A stretch of DNA of 64,000 nucleotides, taken from contig NZ_JBIQOI010000002.1 of assembly GCF_044197065.1 (NCBI RefSeq), positions 806,001 through 870,000 of the forward strand, read 5' to 3'. Numbering within the stretch: position 1 is the first letter of the stretch; the number at the start of each line of letters is the position of its first letter. A program made the position numbers and the translations under genes. Positions 24,648 to 33,169 of this stretch are shown piece by piece. Source of the stretch: Kluyvera ascorbata_C. GTDB taxonomy: Bacteria > Pseudomonadota > Gammaproteobacteria > Enterobacterales > Enterobacteriaceae. The notes beneath the pieces are model-generated. The model saw only the letters and a list, made by a program, of their open reading frames with translations, was not told where the DNA came from and did no database searches.

Positions 24648-26642
24648 TTACGCCAGCAACGCTTTAGCCTGACGAACCACGCCCTCAGCGGTGATACCAA
24701 AGGCTTCATACAGCTGTTCTGCAGGGGCCGACTCGCCAAAGCCGTGCATGCCCATAATCGCCCCACCCAGCCCGGTATATTTGTACCAGTAATCGGTGAT
24801 ACCGGCTTCGACCGCCACACGCGCGGTCACCGCTGCGGGTAGCACCGATTCACGATAGTCTGCATCCTGTTTATCAAAGCGGTCGGTACAGGGCATCGAT
24901 ACCACACGAGCGCGAATGCCTTCGCTGGTCAGCTGCTGCCAGGCGGCTACGGCCAACTCTACCTCTGAACCGGTGGCAATCAGAATCACCTGCGGCTCTC
25001 CCTCGCCGCCCTTCAGCACGTAGCCACCCCGCGCAATATCCTGAATTTGCTGCCAGGTACGCTCCGGCTGGGTCAGGTTCTGCCTTGAGAGGATCAGCGC
25101 CGTTGGCCCGTCTGTGCGCTCCACGCCCTGTTTCCAGGCCACGGCGGTTTCAACCTGGCAGCACGGTCGCCACACGCTGAGGTTCGGCGTCAGACGCAGC
25201 GAGGCAATCTGCTCCACCGGCTGATGCGTCGGGCCATCCTCCCCCAGACCAATCGAATCATGGGTATAGACCATCACGTGGCGCTGCTTCATCAGCGCCG
25301 CCATGCGCACCGCGTTGCGGGCATACTCAACGAACATCAGGAAAGTGGAGGTGTAAGGCAGAAAACCACCGTGCAGCGCAATGCCGTTGGCAATGGCGGT
25401 CATGCCAAACTCACGTACGCCATAGTGGATGTAGTTACCGGCGCTATCGTCATTGATGGCCTTTGAGCCCGACCACAGCGTCAGGTTGCTGGGGGCTAAA
25501 TCCGCCGAGCCGCCGAGAAACTCCGGCAGCAGCGGGCCGAAGGCCTCAATGGCATTTTGCGACGCTTTACGGCTGGCAATCTTTGCCGGTTTAGCCTGCA
25601 GGCGCTCAATAAAGGCCTGCGATTTTGCGTCAAATTCCGCCGGGAGTTCGCCATTCAGACGACGAGTCAGCTCAGCCGCCGCCTCCGGGAAAGCCTGCGC
25701 ATAGGCGGCAAACTTTTGCTGCCACTGCAACTCTTTGGCTTCACCGGTTTCCCTGGCATCCCAGTGCGCATAAATCTCAGAAGGAATATCAAACGGTGCG
25801 TAAGGCCAGTTCAACGCTTCACGGGTGGCGGCAATTTCAGCCTCACCGAGCGGTGCGCCGTGGACATCATGGGTGCCTGCCTTGTTCGGTGAGCCAAAGC
25901 CAATCACCGTTTTACACATCAGCAAAGAAGGCTTATCCGTCTGCGCGCGGGCGGCCTCGACGGCACGTTGTATCGCCTGGGCATCGTGACCATCAATATC
26001 ACGCACCACGTGCCAGCCGTAGGCTTCAAAACGCAGAGCGGTGTCGTCGGTAAACCAACCCTCTACGTCACCGTCAATTGAGATACCGTTATCGTCATAA
26101 AATGCCACCAGCTTACCCAGTTTCAGCGTACCCGCCAGCGAGCAGACTTCGTGCGAAATTCCTTCCATCATGCAGCCATCACCCATAAAAACGTAGGTAA
26201 AATGGTCAATCACTTTATGATTTGGGCGGTTAAACTGTGCCGCCAGCGTTTTCTCGGCAACCGCCATTCCCACGGCGTTAGCAATCCCTTGTCCCAGCGG
26301 GCCAGTGGTAGTTTCTACGCCTGCGGTGTAACCCACCTCCGGGTGCCCTGGCGTTTTTGAGTGCAACTGGCGGAAGTTTTTCAGCTCACTCAGCGGCAAA
26401 TCGTAGCCGGTAAGGTGCAGCAGGCTGTAGATAAGCATCGAACCGTGGCCATTCGACAACACAAAGCGATCGCGGTTAGCCCAGCCCGGGTTCGCCGGGT
26501 TATGGTTGAGAAAATCTCGCCACAGCACCTCCGCGATATCTGCCATCCCCATCGGCGCGCCGGGGTGACCCGATTTCGCCTGCTGCACCGCATCAATGCT
26601 AAGAAAGCGAATTGCATTCGCCAGCGTTTTTTTAGCGATCAT
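24648..26642 (-). CDS. Transketolase
   Basis: Thiamine-diphosphate enzyme moving two-carbon ketol units between sugar phosphates. It has 664 residues from the ATG at 26642. It shows GDG at 154-156 of the ThDP motif (GDGCMMEGISHE), substrate His residues in SGHPGAP and KTPGHPE, and GLGEDGPTHQP with the stereocontrol Asp and cofactor-ring His. It is close to E. coli TktA throughout. One oddity: in WRPCCQVETAV the Asp found in TktA and TktB (WRPCDQVE) is Cys495. It overlaps the HAD gene by 11 bp. It is probably a pathway-dedicated extra copy. Confidence 0.95.
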   Translation of the reverse strand: MIAKKTLANAIRFLSIDAVQQAKSGHPGAPMGMADIAEVLWRDFLNHNPANPGWANRDRFVLSNGHGSMLIYSLLHLTGYDLPLSELKNFRQLHSKTPGHPEVGYTAGVETTTGPLGQGIANAVGMAVAEKTLAAQFNRPNHKVIDHFTYVFMGDGCMMEGISHEVCSLAGTLKLGKLVAFYDDNGISIDGDVEGWFTDDTALRFEAYGWHVVRDIDGHDAQAIQRAVEAARAQTDKPSLLMCKTVIGFGSPNKAGTHDVHGAPLGEAEIAATREALNWPYAPFDIPSEIYAHWDARETGEAKELQWQQKFAAYAQAFPEAAAELTRRLNGELPAEFDAKSQAFIERLQAKPAKIASRKASQNAIEAFGPLLPEFLGGSADLAPSNLTLWSGSKAINDDSAGNYIHYGVREFGMTAIANGIALHGGFLPYTSTFLMFVEYARNAVRMAALMKQRHVMVYTHDSIGLGEDGPTHQPVEQIASLRLTPNLSVWRPCCQVETAVAWKQGVERTDGPTALILSRQNLTQPERTWQQIQDIARGGYVLKGGEGEPQVILIATGSEVELAVAAWQQLTSEGIRARVVSMPCTDRFDKQDADYRESVLPAAVTARVAVEAGITDYWYKYTGLGGAIMGMHGFGESAPAEQLYEAFGITAEGVVRQAKALLA

Positions 26643-27309
26643 GACCTGCTCCATTTTCAATTCTGAGGAAAAATTCGGCCCCGCCTTTATGGCAGACGGA
26701 GAGATTCTGGTAGTGCGGAATAGTGGCGAAGGCGTCGATATCGTGGGTAGTAGACTGCGCGGTTAGCACTTCAACCACCACGCTTTGGGCTGCCTGTGCC
26801 GACAGTAAGCCAGCGTGAGAATCCTCAAACGCCACGCAGTGAGCAGCGGAAAGATTCAGACGCTGCGCGCCCAGCAGAAAGGGCTCCGGGTCGGGCTTGC
26901 CGCGCGTAATATCCTCGCTGGTGACCAGGATGTCAGGGAAAGGCAGCCCCGCATGGTGAATGCGCGCCGAAGCCACCTTAAGCGAGCCGGACGTGACAAT
27001 AGCCCAGGGGACATTGAGCGTATTGAGCGACTGGAGAAACGCCGCCGCACCGGGCACCGGCGTCATGCCCTCCGCATGGCTGGCTTCATACGCTTCAAGC
27101 GCCAGGAACTCCTGCTCAATTACCGCGTCACTTGCTCCCGGCATAAAATGGCGCAACGTGCTGACTGCCGGTTTACCGTGCAGATAATGACGCACCGCCT
27201 GCGCGCTGAATCCCTTACGTACCGCCCAGGCGCTCCACGAGGCCTCAACAAAATCCAGCGAGTTCACCAGCGTGCCATCTAAATCAAAAAGCAGTCCACG
27301 AAAATGCAT
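26632..27309 (-). CDS. HAD-family sugar phosphatase
   Basis: About 225 residues, beta-phosphoglucomutase/YfbT-like HAD hydrolase. The nucleophile motif is LLFDLDGTLVNS, motif II IVTSGSLK, then RGKPDPEPF, and the final acidic pair in VAFEDSHAG. It probably dephosphorylates a hexose or pentose phosphate. I chose the ATG at 27309 because GGTGGT lies 5 bp upstream; an ATG at 27321 is possible. First gene of the minus-strand unit, divergent from the second PTS operon and overlapping the transketolase gene. Confidence 0.88.
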   Translation of the reverse strand: MHFRGLLFDLDGTLVNSLDFVEASWSAWAVRKGFSAQAVRHYLHGKPAVSTLRHFMPGASDAVIEQEFLALEAYEASHAEGMTPVPGAAAFLQSLNTLNVPWAIVTSGSLKVASARIHHAGLPFPDILVTSEDITRGKPDPEPFLLGAQRLNLSAAHCVAFEDSHAGLLSAQAAQSVVVEVLTAQSTTHDIDAFATIPHYQNLSVCHKGGAEFFLRIENGAGHDR

Positions 27310-27608
27310 ATTTACCACCATCAGCCGCCAATAACATTCTTTATTTTTATCGCAGCCAGCGATGATGAATAAATATAAATAAAGTGGTTTTCATAGTAAT
27401 TCCGTTATCACGAATTTATTTCCCCGCATTCAAACTCATTTTTATGATTAGGGTCACAAAATAAATACCAGGCTATTTTTTTCAAGAAAACGTCACTTTT
27501 TTTATATTCAAACTGCAAGGCGAACGGTCAAGGATAGATACATGAAATGCAGACAGCGTTCTGCAAAGCAAAATTCACCCGCATTGGCGAAAAGTTTTGG
27601 GAGTGGTT
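27310..27608. promoter_or_regulatory. Divergent promoter region of the second PTS operon and the HAD-tkt-PHP unit
   Basis: AT-rich 299-bp region without a gene. TATGA-N6-TCACA (27443-27458) is a CRP-like site with one mismatch. It is followed by the near-palindrome TTTTTCAAGAAAA (about 27477-27490) and TATATT (27503-27508). The order and spacing repeat those before the first PTS operon (CRP-like site centre to TATATT about 53 bp here, 55 bp there). Confidence 0.55.
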
Positions 27609-30119
27609 ATGTCGGAATTGATTACCTATCAGTGTGAGCTCAAGGACGGTATCCATGCCAGACCGGCAGGACATATTGAGCGCCTTTGTAACACCTTTCA
27701 GTCTGAGGTGTGCTGGAAGAACATCCGTACCGGGTTACAGGGCAGCGCCAAAAGCGCACTCTCTCTCGTCGCCACCGATACGTTGCTGAACGACGATTGC
27801 GAAATTACCCTTAGCGGCGAAGACGCCCACACCGCAACGGCTGAGCTCTCCGCGCTGTTGAAAAAGCTCCCGCAGTTTGAGGTTGTTTCAGCAGAAGAAA
27901 CGCAGGCACCCGCCGGCTATCTTCCCCGCTCACTGCGCGAAACCCAGCTCAGTTTTATTCAGGGCTCGCGTATCAGCGGCGGCGTAGCGATTGCACGCCC
28001 AGTGGTGGTCCAGAGCCTGAGTTTTGACGACATCATGGCACGCGCCCCGATGAAAACCGGTGCCGCCGCCGAGGAAAAACAGGCGCTGAAAGCCGGTATT
28101 GGAGCATTAAAACAGGCCAAACTGGATGCGCTGGAAAGCAAAGTCGGCGTCGAACACGATATTATCCAGGCACATTTATCCATTATTACCGATAGCGCCT
28201 TCCAGCAAGCGATAGTTCACTTTATTGATAACGGTGAGAATAGCTGGCGCGCCATCGTATTAGCGGCAATGGATTTCTGCGAAATACTTAACCGCTCGTC
28301 CAGTAAATATATTAAAGAAAGAGTGCTGGACGTGCTGGATATTACCAGCCAGCTGCTAACTACCGTTTATGGCGAGCATGCTCTCCCACAACATGGCCTT
28401 GAGCTTAGCGCACCGTCAATTATTTTTGCTGATAGCCTGACGCCGAGTAAATTCCTCGGCATTAATAAGCAGATGCTTGCGGGCATGGTACTTACCGCCA
28501 CCGGCAAAACATCACATACCGCGATCCTTGCCCGCTCGCTGGGCATCCCGACGCTGACCGATATCGATTTTTCCGCGCTCAATCTGCAACCACAGCAGGA
28601 CATTATTATTGACGGCGACCCGGCTATCTTAGTCACCGCGCCTGATGAGCAGGTGCTGCGTTATTACCGCAACGAAATGGCGGTACAGCATACGATGCAA
28701 CAGCAGATGCTGAGCAACGTCCATCAGCCTGCGGTCACCGCCGACGGCCATCGCCTTGAAATTGCCGCCAATATTGCCAGCTTCGAGGAAGCCGAGGCCG
28801 CGTTTAATAACGGGGCTGAAGGAATCGGGCTGTTCCGTACCGAAATGTCGTTTATGGACCGCGAAACGCCGCCGGACTACGTCGAGTTGGCCGAACTTTA
28901 TACCCGCGTAATGACCTGCGCCAACGGTAAGCCGGTTATTTTCCGCACCTTTGATATCGGCGGCGATAAACCCGTCGACTACCTGAATCTCGGCGATGAA
29001 GAGAACCCGTTCCTCGGCTATCGTGCGGTGCGTACCTATCCGCGCTATCGCGAGCTGTTTGCTATGCAACTCAAGGCCATTCTCAGCGCCTCGGCCGTGG
29101 GTAACGCGAAGGTGATGATCCCGATGATCGCTAGCGTGGAAGAGATTATCTGGTGTCGTGAGGTGCTGGAATCCGTCAAGCAGACCATGCGCGAAGAAGG
29201 TTTACCGTTCAACGATGCTATCTCGCTCGGCGTTATGCTGGAAGTGCCGTCCGTTATCTTCGCCATTCCTGAAATGGCCGAGTACGCCGACTTCTTTAGC
29301 GTCGGCAGCAACGATCTGACGCAGTACTTTTTCGCCGCCGACCGCGGTAATTCGCAGGTAGCGAACGTCTATGACAACTACGCCTCGTCCTTCCTGCGTG
29401 CGTTGCAGTTCGCCATTGATGAAGTCCACCGCGCCGGGAAATGGATTGGCCTGTGCGGCGAACTGGGTGCCAGCAAAGATTTTCTGCCGCTGCTCACCGG
29501 CATGGGGTTCGACGAACTCAGCATGAGTGGAACCGCGATCCCCGGCGTGAAGCACGCGCTGCGTGAATTTAACTTTGCCCAATGCCAACGGCTGGCGCTG
29601 GAAGCCCTCGCGTTGACGCGATCCGCGGCGGTGAAAGCCGCGCTTCAGGCTCCCGTGGTGAAGGCAGAAAGTCAGAAACCAATTCTCGCGCCGGAATTTA
29701 TTCTCTTTAATCTTGATGCCCGGGATAAAAACGAAGCCATCAAGAAAATGACCGATAACCTGTGGTTGCACCACCGCACCGACAACCGGGAGCGTCTGTG
29801 CGACGACATCTGGACGCGGGAGGACTCGTTCTCCACTGCCGTCGGCTACGGCTTTGCCATTCCACATACCAAATCTGACCATATTACCGATTCGACCATC
29901 AGTATGGCGACGTTGGAAACCCCTATTACCTGGGGTGACCAGCAGGTGGAAACCGTCTTTATGCTCACGGTCAGCAAATCTGCCGATCCCAATGCGCATA
30001 TGAAATATTTCTCCACTCTCGCCCGTAAATTAATGAAAGAGGAATTCCGCAATGAAATAAAAAATGCCGATAGCGTCGACGTACTCTACAACCTGATGAC
30101 CAGAACCTTAGACGTATAA
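27609..30119 (+). CDS. PTS HPr-Enzyme I-EIIA fusion protein (FrwA/FryA type)
   Basis: Complete multidomain phosphoryl carrier, 836 residues. Order: HPr (His16 in GIHARPAGH), Enzyme I N-terminal domain (His303 in TGKTSHTAILAR), and PEP-binding domain (GIGLFRTEMSFM, SVGSNDLTQYFFAADR, Cys616 in GLCGELGAS). A fructose-type EIIA follows (His753 in YGFAIPHTK). It can take phosphate from PEP and pass it to EIIB without the general PtsHI proteins. The start at 27609 follows GGGAGTGG. EIIB, EIIC and a GatZ/KbaZ-like gene follow. Confidence 0.93.
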   Translation: MSELITYQCELKDGIHARPAGHIERLCNTFQSEVCWKNIRTGLQGSAKSALSLVATDTLLNDDCEITLSGEDAHTATAELSALLKKLPQFEVVSAEETQAPAGYLPRSLRETQLSFIQGSRISGGVAIARPVVVQSLSFDDIMARAPMKTGAAAEEKQALKAGIGALKQAKLDALESKVGVEHDIIQAHLSIITDSAFQQAIVHFIDNGENSWRAIVLAAMDFCEILNRSSSKYIKERVLDVLDITSQLLTTVYGEHALPQHGLELSAPSIIFADSLTPSKFLGINKQMLAGMVLTATGKTSHTAILARSLGIPTLTDIDFSALNLQPQQDIIIDGDPAILVTAPDEQVLRYYRNEMAVQHTMQQQMLSNVHQPAVTADGHRLEIAANIASFEEAEAAFNNGAEGIGLFRTEMSFMDRETPPDYVELAELYTRVMTCANGKPVIFRTFDIGGDKPVDYLNLGDEENPFLGYRAVRTYPRYRELFAMQLKAILSASAVGNAKVMIPMIASVEEIIWCREVLESVKQTMREEGLPFNDAISLGVMLEVPSVIFAIPEMAEYADFFSVGSNDLTQYFFAADRGNSQVANVYDNYASSFLRALQFAIDEVHRAGKWIGLCGELGASKDFLPLLTGMGFDELSMSGTAIPGVKHALREFNFAQCQRLALEALALTRSAAVKAALQAPVVKAESQKPILAPEFILFNLDARDKNEAIKKMTDNLWLHHRTDNRERLCDDIWTREDSFSTAVGYGFAIPHTKSDHITDSTISMATLETPITWGDQQVETVFMLTVSKSADPNAHMKYFSTLARKLMKEEFRNEIKNADSVDVLYNLMTRTLDV

Positions 30120-30180
30120 CTTCATGGTCTCGAATTAGAATTTTAAATAAACAGCCAAAATAAAAAATCAGGAGTCACTC

Positions 30181-30501
30181 ATGAAAATTGTCGGAGTTGC
30201 TGCATGTATTACCGGTGTTGCCCATACCTATATGGCGCAGGAAGCCATTGAGCAAGAATGTAAAAAACGCGGTTACGACGTGAAGGTCGAAACCCAGGGC
30301 GGCATGGGCATTGAGAATGAATTAACTGAAGACGAAATCGCCGAAGCCGATGTGGTAATTCTGGCGATTGCCATCGGCATCGAAGGCGTTGAGCGCTTTG
30401 AAGAAAAAGAAGATGCCGGGCTGGTGATTTCACTCAACCCTGCCGAAGTCGTGCGCGACCCTGCGGCGATTATCGATAAAGCTGAAAAGCTGGTGCGTTA
30501 A
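30181..30501 (+). CDS. PTS fructose-type EIIB protein
   Basis: 106-residue phosphocarrier with the active-site Cys9 in VAACITGVAHTYMAQE. It accepts phosphate from the EIIA domain of the fusion protein and donates it to the incoming sugar. An AGGAG ribosome site precedes the ATG. It lies 61 bp after the fusion gene; a hairpin and a palindrome separate it from EIIC. Confidence 0.92.
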   Translation: MKIVGVAACITGVAHTYMAQEAIEQECKKRGYDVKVETQGGMGIENELTEDEIAEADVVILAIAIGIEGVERFEEKEDAGLVISLNPAEVVRDPAAIIDKAEKLVR

Positions 30502-30510
30502 TTTAAGCGA

Positions 30511-30543
30511 CCTTTCCCGGATTTATTTCGGCATCCGGGAAGG
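30511..30543 (+). promoter_or_regulatory. Intercistronic hairpin after the EIIB gene
   Basis: TTCCCGGAT / ATCCGGGAA stem with a 10-nt loop and no T run. It is likely an mRNA-stability element giving unequal EIIB and EIIC levels (inferred). Confidence 0.6.
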
Positions 30544-30588
30544 CAAATAAAACGTAATTTAATTTCTGCGAGCCCGTTACTTTTTTAA

Positions 30589-30606
30589 CCAGACATTCAT
30601 GTCTGG
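30589..30606. promoter_or_regulatory. Perfect palindrome before the EIIC gene
   Basis: CCAGACAT-TC-ATGTCTGG: two 8-bp arms with a 2-bp centre, 66 bp upstream of the EIIC start. The centre is too short for an ordinary hairpin loop, which favours a protein-binding site. Confidence 0.5.
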
Positions 30607-30672
30607 GGGATTACGACACCCTGAATATGGCGTGCGCCTAATAAAAAATAGCGGGAACCAGGAGGATTGAAA

Positions 30673-31776
30673 ATGTCGGAAAATATGAAAGCCGTAAAGG
30701 ATGAGCTGGTTAAAGCGTTCAGTACCGGTGTGTCATACATGATGCCGGTGGTGGTGGTTGGCGGGATCTGCCTCGCGCTGTCGCTGGTTGGCGGTGAGCC
30801 GGTCGCGGGCAAAGGGATGGTGGTCACTAACCCATTCTTACTGAATCTGGGCGCTATCGGCAGCGCGGGTCTTGGGATGATGATCCCGGTGCTCGCCGCT
30901 TATATCGCCTACTCCATCGCCGGTAAACCGGGGCTGACGCCGGGGGTCATTACCGGCTTTATGGCCAGCACTCCACTGGGTGCCGATCACGTGGTGACCG
31001 GGTTCCTCGGGGCGATGCTGCTTGGCATCCTCAGTGGCTACGTCGCGAAATGGATTAAAACCTGGAAGGTTGGCAAGGCGCTGATGCCGGTCATGCCAAT
31101 CATGATTATCCCTATCGTCTCAACCTGCATCGTCGGCATGCTCTACCTGTACGTTCTGATTGGGCCAATTGGCGCCGCCATGAAATGGCTGGTCTCCATG
31201 CTCTCCAATATGCAGGGCAGCAGCGGCATCGTACTGGGGCTGATCCTTGGCGCCATGGCGGCCTTCGATATGGGCGGCCCGGTCAACAAAACCGCAACCG
31301 CCTTCACCCTGGCGCTGATGGCCGAAGGCATTTACGGCCCGAACGGCGCTTACCGTATTGCCTGCGCGATTCCACCGCTGGGTATCGCCCTTTCTACGTT
31401 CATTTCGCAGCGCAAATGGGCCGAGGATGAACGCCGCATGGGTACCTCCGCCGCCTTTATGGGCCTTATCGGGATTACCGAAGGCGCTATTCCCTTCGCG
31501 GTGAAAAACCTCAAGACCGTTCTGCCGTCAATCATTATCGGCAGCGCCGTCGGTGCGGGCCTGGCGATGATTCACGGCGTGGAATCGATGGTGCCGCACG
31601 GCGGGTTAATCGCCATCGCGGGCGTCAATAAAGCTCCGCTGTGGTACGTCCTCGATATGGCCATCGGCGTCATTGTGACCGCCATCTGTCTGCATATTTT
31701 GCGTCCAAATATTAGCGAGCCGGTGAAGAAAACCGACGCTAAAAAAACTGTCACTTCAGATATGAATAAAGCCTAA
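30673..31776 (+). CDS. PTS fructose-type EIIC permease
   Basis: Membrane channel subunit, 367 residues, Fru family. Conserved segments include FSTGVSYMMPVVVVGG, AAFDMGGPVNKTATAFTLA and GITEGAIPFAVKNL. The ATG at 30673 follows GGAGGATTGAAA. It is paralogous to the EIIC at 21.6 kb but differs enough in length and loop sequence that the two may not share a substrate. The GatZ/KbaZ-like gene starts 9 bp later. Confidence 0.92.
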   Translation: MSENMKAVKDELVKAFSTGVSYMMPVVVVGGICLALSLVGGEPVAGKGMVVTNPFLLNLGAIGSAGLGMMIPVLAAYIAYSIAGKPGLTPGVITGFMASTPLGADHVVTGFLGAMLLGILSGYVAKWIKTWKVGKALMPVMPIMIIPIVSTCIVGMLYLYVLIGPIGAAMKWLVSMLSNMQGSSGIVLGLILGAMAAFDMGGPVNKTATAFTLALMAEGIYGPNGAYRIACAIPPLGIALSTFISQRKWAEDERRMGTSAAFMGLIGITEGAIPFAVKNLKTVLPSIIIGSAVGAGLAMIHGVESMVPHGGLIAIAGVNKAPLWYVLDMAIGVIVTAICLHILRPNISEPVKKTDAKKTVTSDMNKA

Positions 31777-31785
31777 GGAGTTGTC

Positions 31786-33039
31786 ATGAAAAACACCATG
31801 AAGCAGTACGTTGATTATATCGTTAAGGGTGGTAAGTCCACGATGCTGGGTATTGGCCCAATGTCTCCGGCGCTTATTCAGGCATGTTTTGAATTAGGCA
31901 AAGAAAAAGATCTGCCGCTAATGTTTATTGCCAGCCGTAACCAGGTTGATGCCGATGAATTTGGCGCAGGCTACGTTAATAACTGGGACCAGTTCCGCTT
32001 CGCCGCCGACCTGAAAGCGATGGCTGATAAAGTCGGCTTCGACGGCGATTACTTCCTCTGCCGCGACCACGGCGGCCCGTGGCAGCGTGATAAAGAGCGT
32101 AAAGACCATATTCCGGAAGCGCAGGCGATGGAGCTGGCGCGCCGCTCCTACCAGATTGATATGGATGCCGGGTTCGATCTGTTGCACATCGACCCCACTA
32201 AGGACCCGTACGTCATGGGCAAAGTGATTGATATCGAGCTGGTATTGAGCCGCACCGTCGAGCTGATTCGCTTCTGCGAAGCGTATCGTAAAAAGAACAA
32301 CCTGAAAGAGTTCTTCTACGAAGTGGGCACCGAAGAGACCAACGGCGGCCTGACCGACATCAGCGCCTACGAAGGCTTTATCGTTGAACTGAACAAGCGT
32401 CTGAACGACGAAGGTCTGCCGCAGCCGCTGTTTATCGTCGGTCAGACCGGTACCCTCACCCGCCTGACCAAAAACGTTGGCCACTTCAACGACACCCAGT
32501 CGGCGGAGCTGTCGGCTATCAGCACCCGCTACGGCGTGGGGCTGAAAGAGCACAACGGCGACTATCTGCCGGACGAAATTCTGCTTAAACACCCGGGCCT
32601 TGGGATCACCGCCATGAACGTCGCCCCGGCGTACGGCACCATTGAAACTCGCGCCTATCTGAAGCTCGCGGAAGTGGAAAAAGATCTGGCGGCCAAAGGG
32701 TTTATTAAATCGGCATCAGATTTAAAAACCGTGCTGACCCGTGAGTGCGTGTTGAGCCACAAGTGGGAAAAATGGATGACCGACGAGCATAAAAATAAAT
32801 CTGAAGAGCAGATCTTCAGCGAGCCCGCGCTGCTGAAGGAGATTCTTGAGCTTAGCGGCCACTATAACTACGAAAAACCGGCGGTGGTGAAAGAAATGCA
32901 GACCATGTTTGCCAACCTGAAATCATTTGGCGTTGAGCCAGAACGCTACGTGGTGAACAAAATTAAAGACATGATTCAGAATGAAGCCGAGTGCTTTAAC
33001 ATGCCGGGCCTGACCACCCGCGTCGCACAAGCCCGTTAA
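31786..33039 (+). CDS. GatZ/KbaZ-like protein (tagatose-bisphosphate aldolase subunit or ketose-phosphate epimerase family)
   Basis: 417-residue cytoplasmic protein of the GatZ/KbaZ family. Recognisable segments are GIGPMSPALIQACFE, FLCRDHGGPW, LLHIDPTKDPY and EVGTEETNGG. GatZ and KbaZ were described as the non-catalytic partners of tagatose-1,6-bisphosphate aldolases GatY and KbaY. Some family members are reported to be 4-epimerases of tagatose/fructose phosphates or uronates. No GatY/KbaY-like aldolase lies nearby, so an independent epimerase role is plausible (inferred). An AAGGAG ribosome site lies within the 9-bp gap after EIIC. Confidence 0.82.
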   Translation: MKNTMKQYVDYIVKGGKSTMLGIGPMSPALIQACFELGKEKDLPLMFIASRNQVDADEFGAGYVNNWDQFRFAADLKAMADKVGFDGDYFLCRDHGGPWQRDKERKDHIPEAQAMELARRSYQIDMDAGFDLLHIDPTKDPYVMGKVIDIELVLSRTVELIRFCEAYRKKNNLKEFFYEVGTEETNGGLTDISAYEGFIVELNKRLNDEGLPQPLFIVGQTGTLTRLTKNVGHFNDTQSAELSAISTRYGVGLKEHNGDYLPDEILLKHPGLGITAMNVAPAYGTIETRAYLKLAEVEKDLAAKGFIKSASDLKTVLTRECVLSHKWEKWMTDEHKNKSEEQIFSEPALLKEILELSGHYNYEKPAVVKEMQTMFANLKSFGVEPERYVVNKIKDMIQNEAECFNMPGLTTRVAQAR

Positions 33040-33058
33040 TGCCATAAAAAATAACGTC

Positions 33059-33133
33059 GTAGGCCGGATAAGCGAAGCGCCATCCGGCTATCCGCCCCAA
33101 CCTGCCGGATGGCGCTTCGCTTATCCGGCCTAC
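33059..33133. repeat. BIME with perfect 30-bp inverted REP pair
   Basis: The 30-bp unit at 33059-33088 (starts GTAGGCCGGATAAGCGAAGC, ends CATCCGGC) is repeated as its exact reverse complement at 33104-33133, with a 15-bp spacer. It lies between the GatZ/KbaZ-like and transaldolase genes and would form a very stable hairpin in a shared mRNA. Confidence 0.93.
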
Positions 33134-33169
33134 TCTTTACTCGCGACCCAATAAAAACAGGTACTGGTT

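Noticed and set aside
33059..33133. Considered as a CRISPR unit or transposon end
   Set aside because: Sequence is the standard REP/BIME pattern, a single inverted pair without spacers or a transposase nearby.
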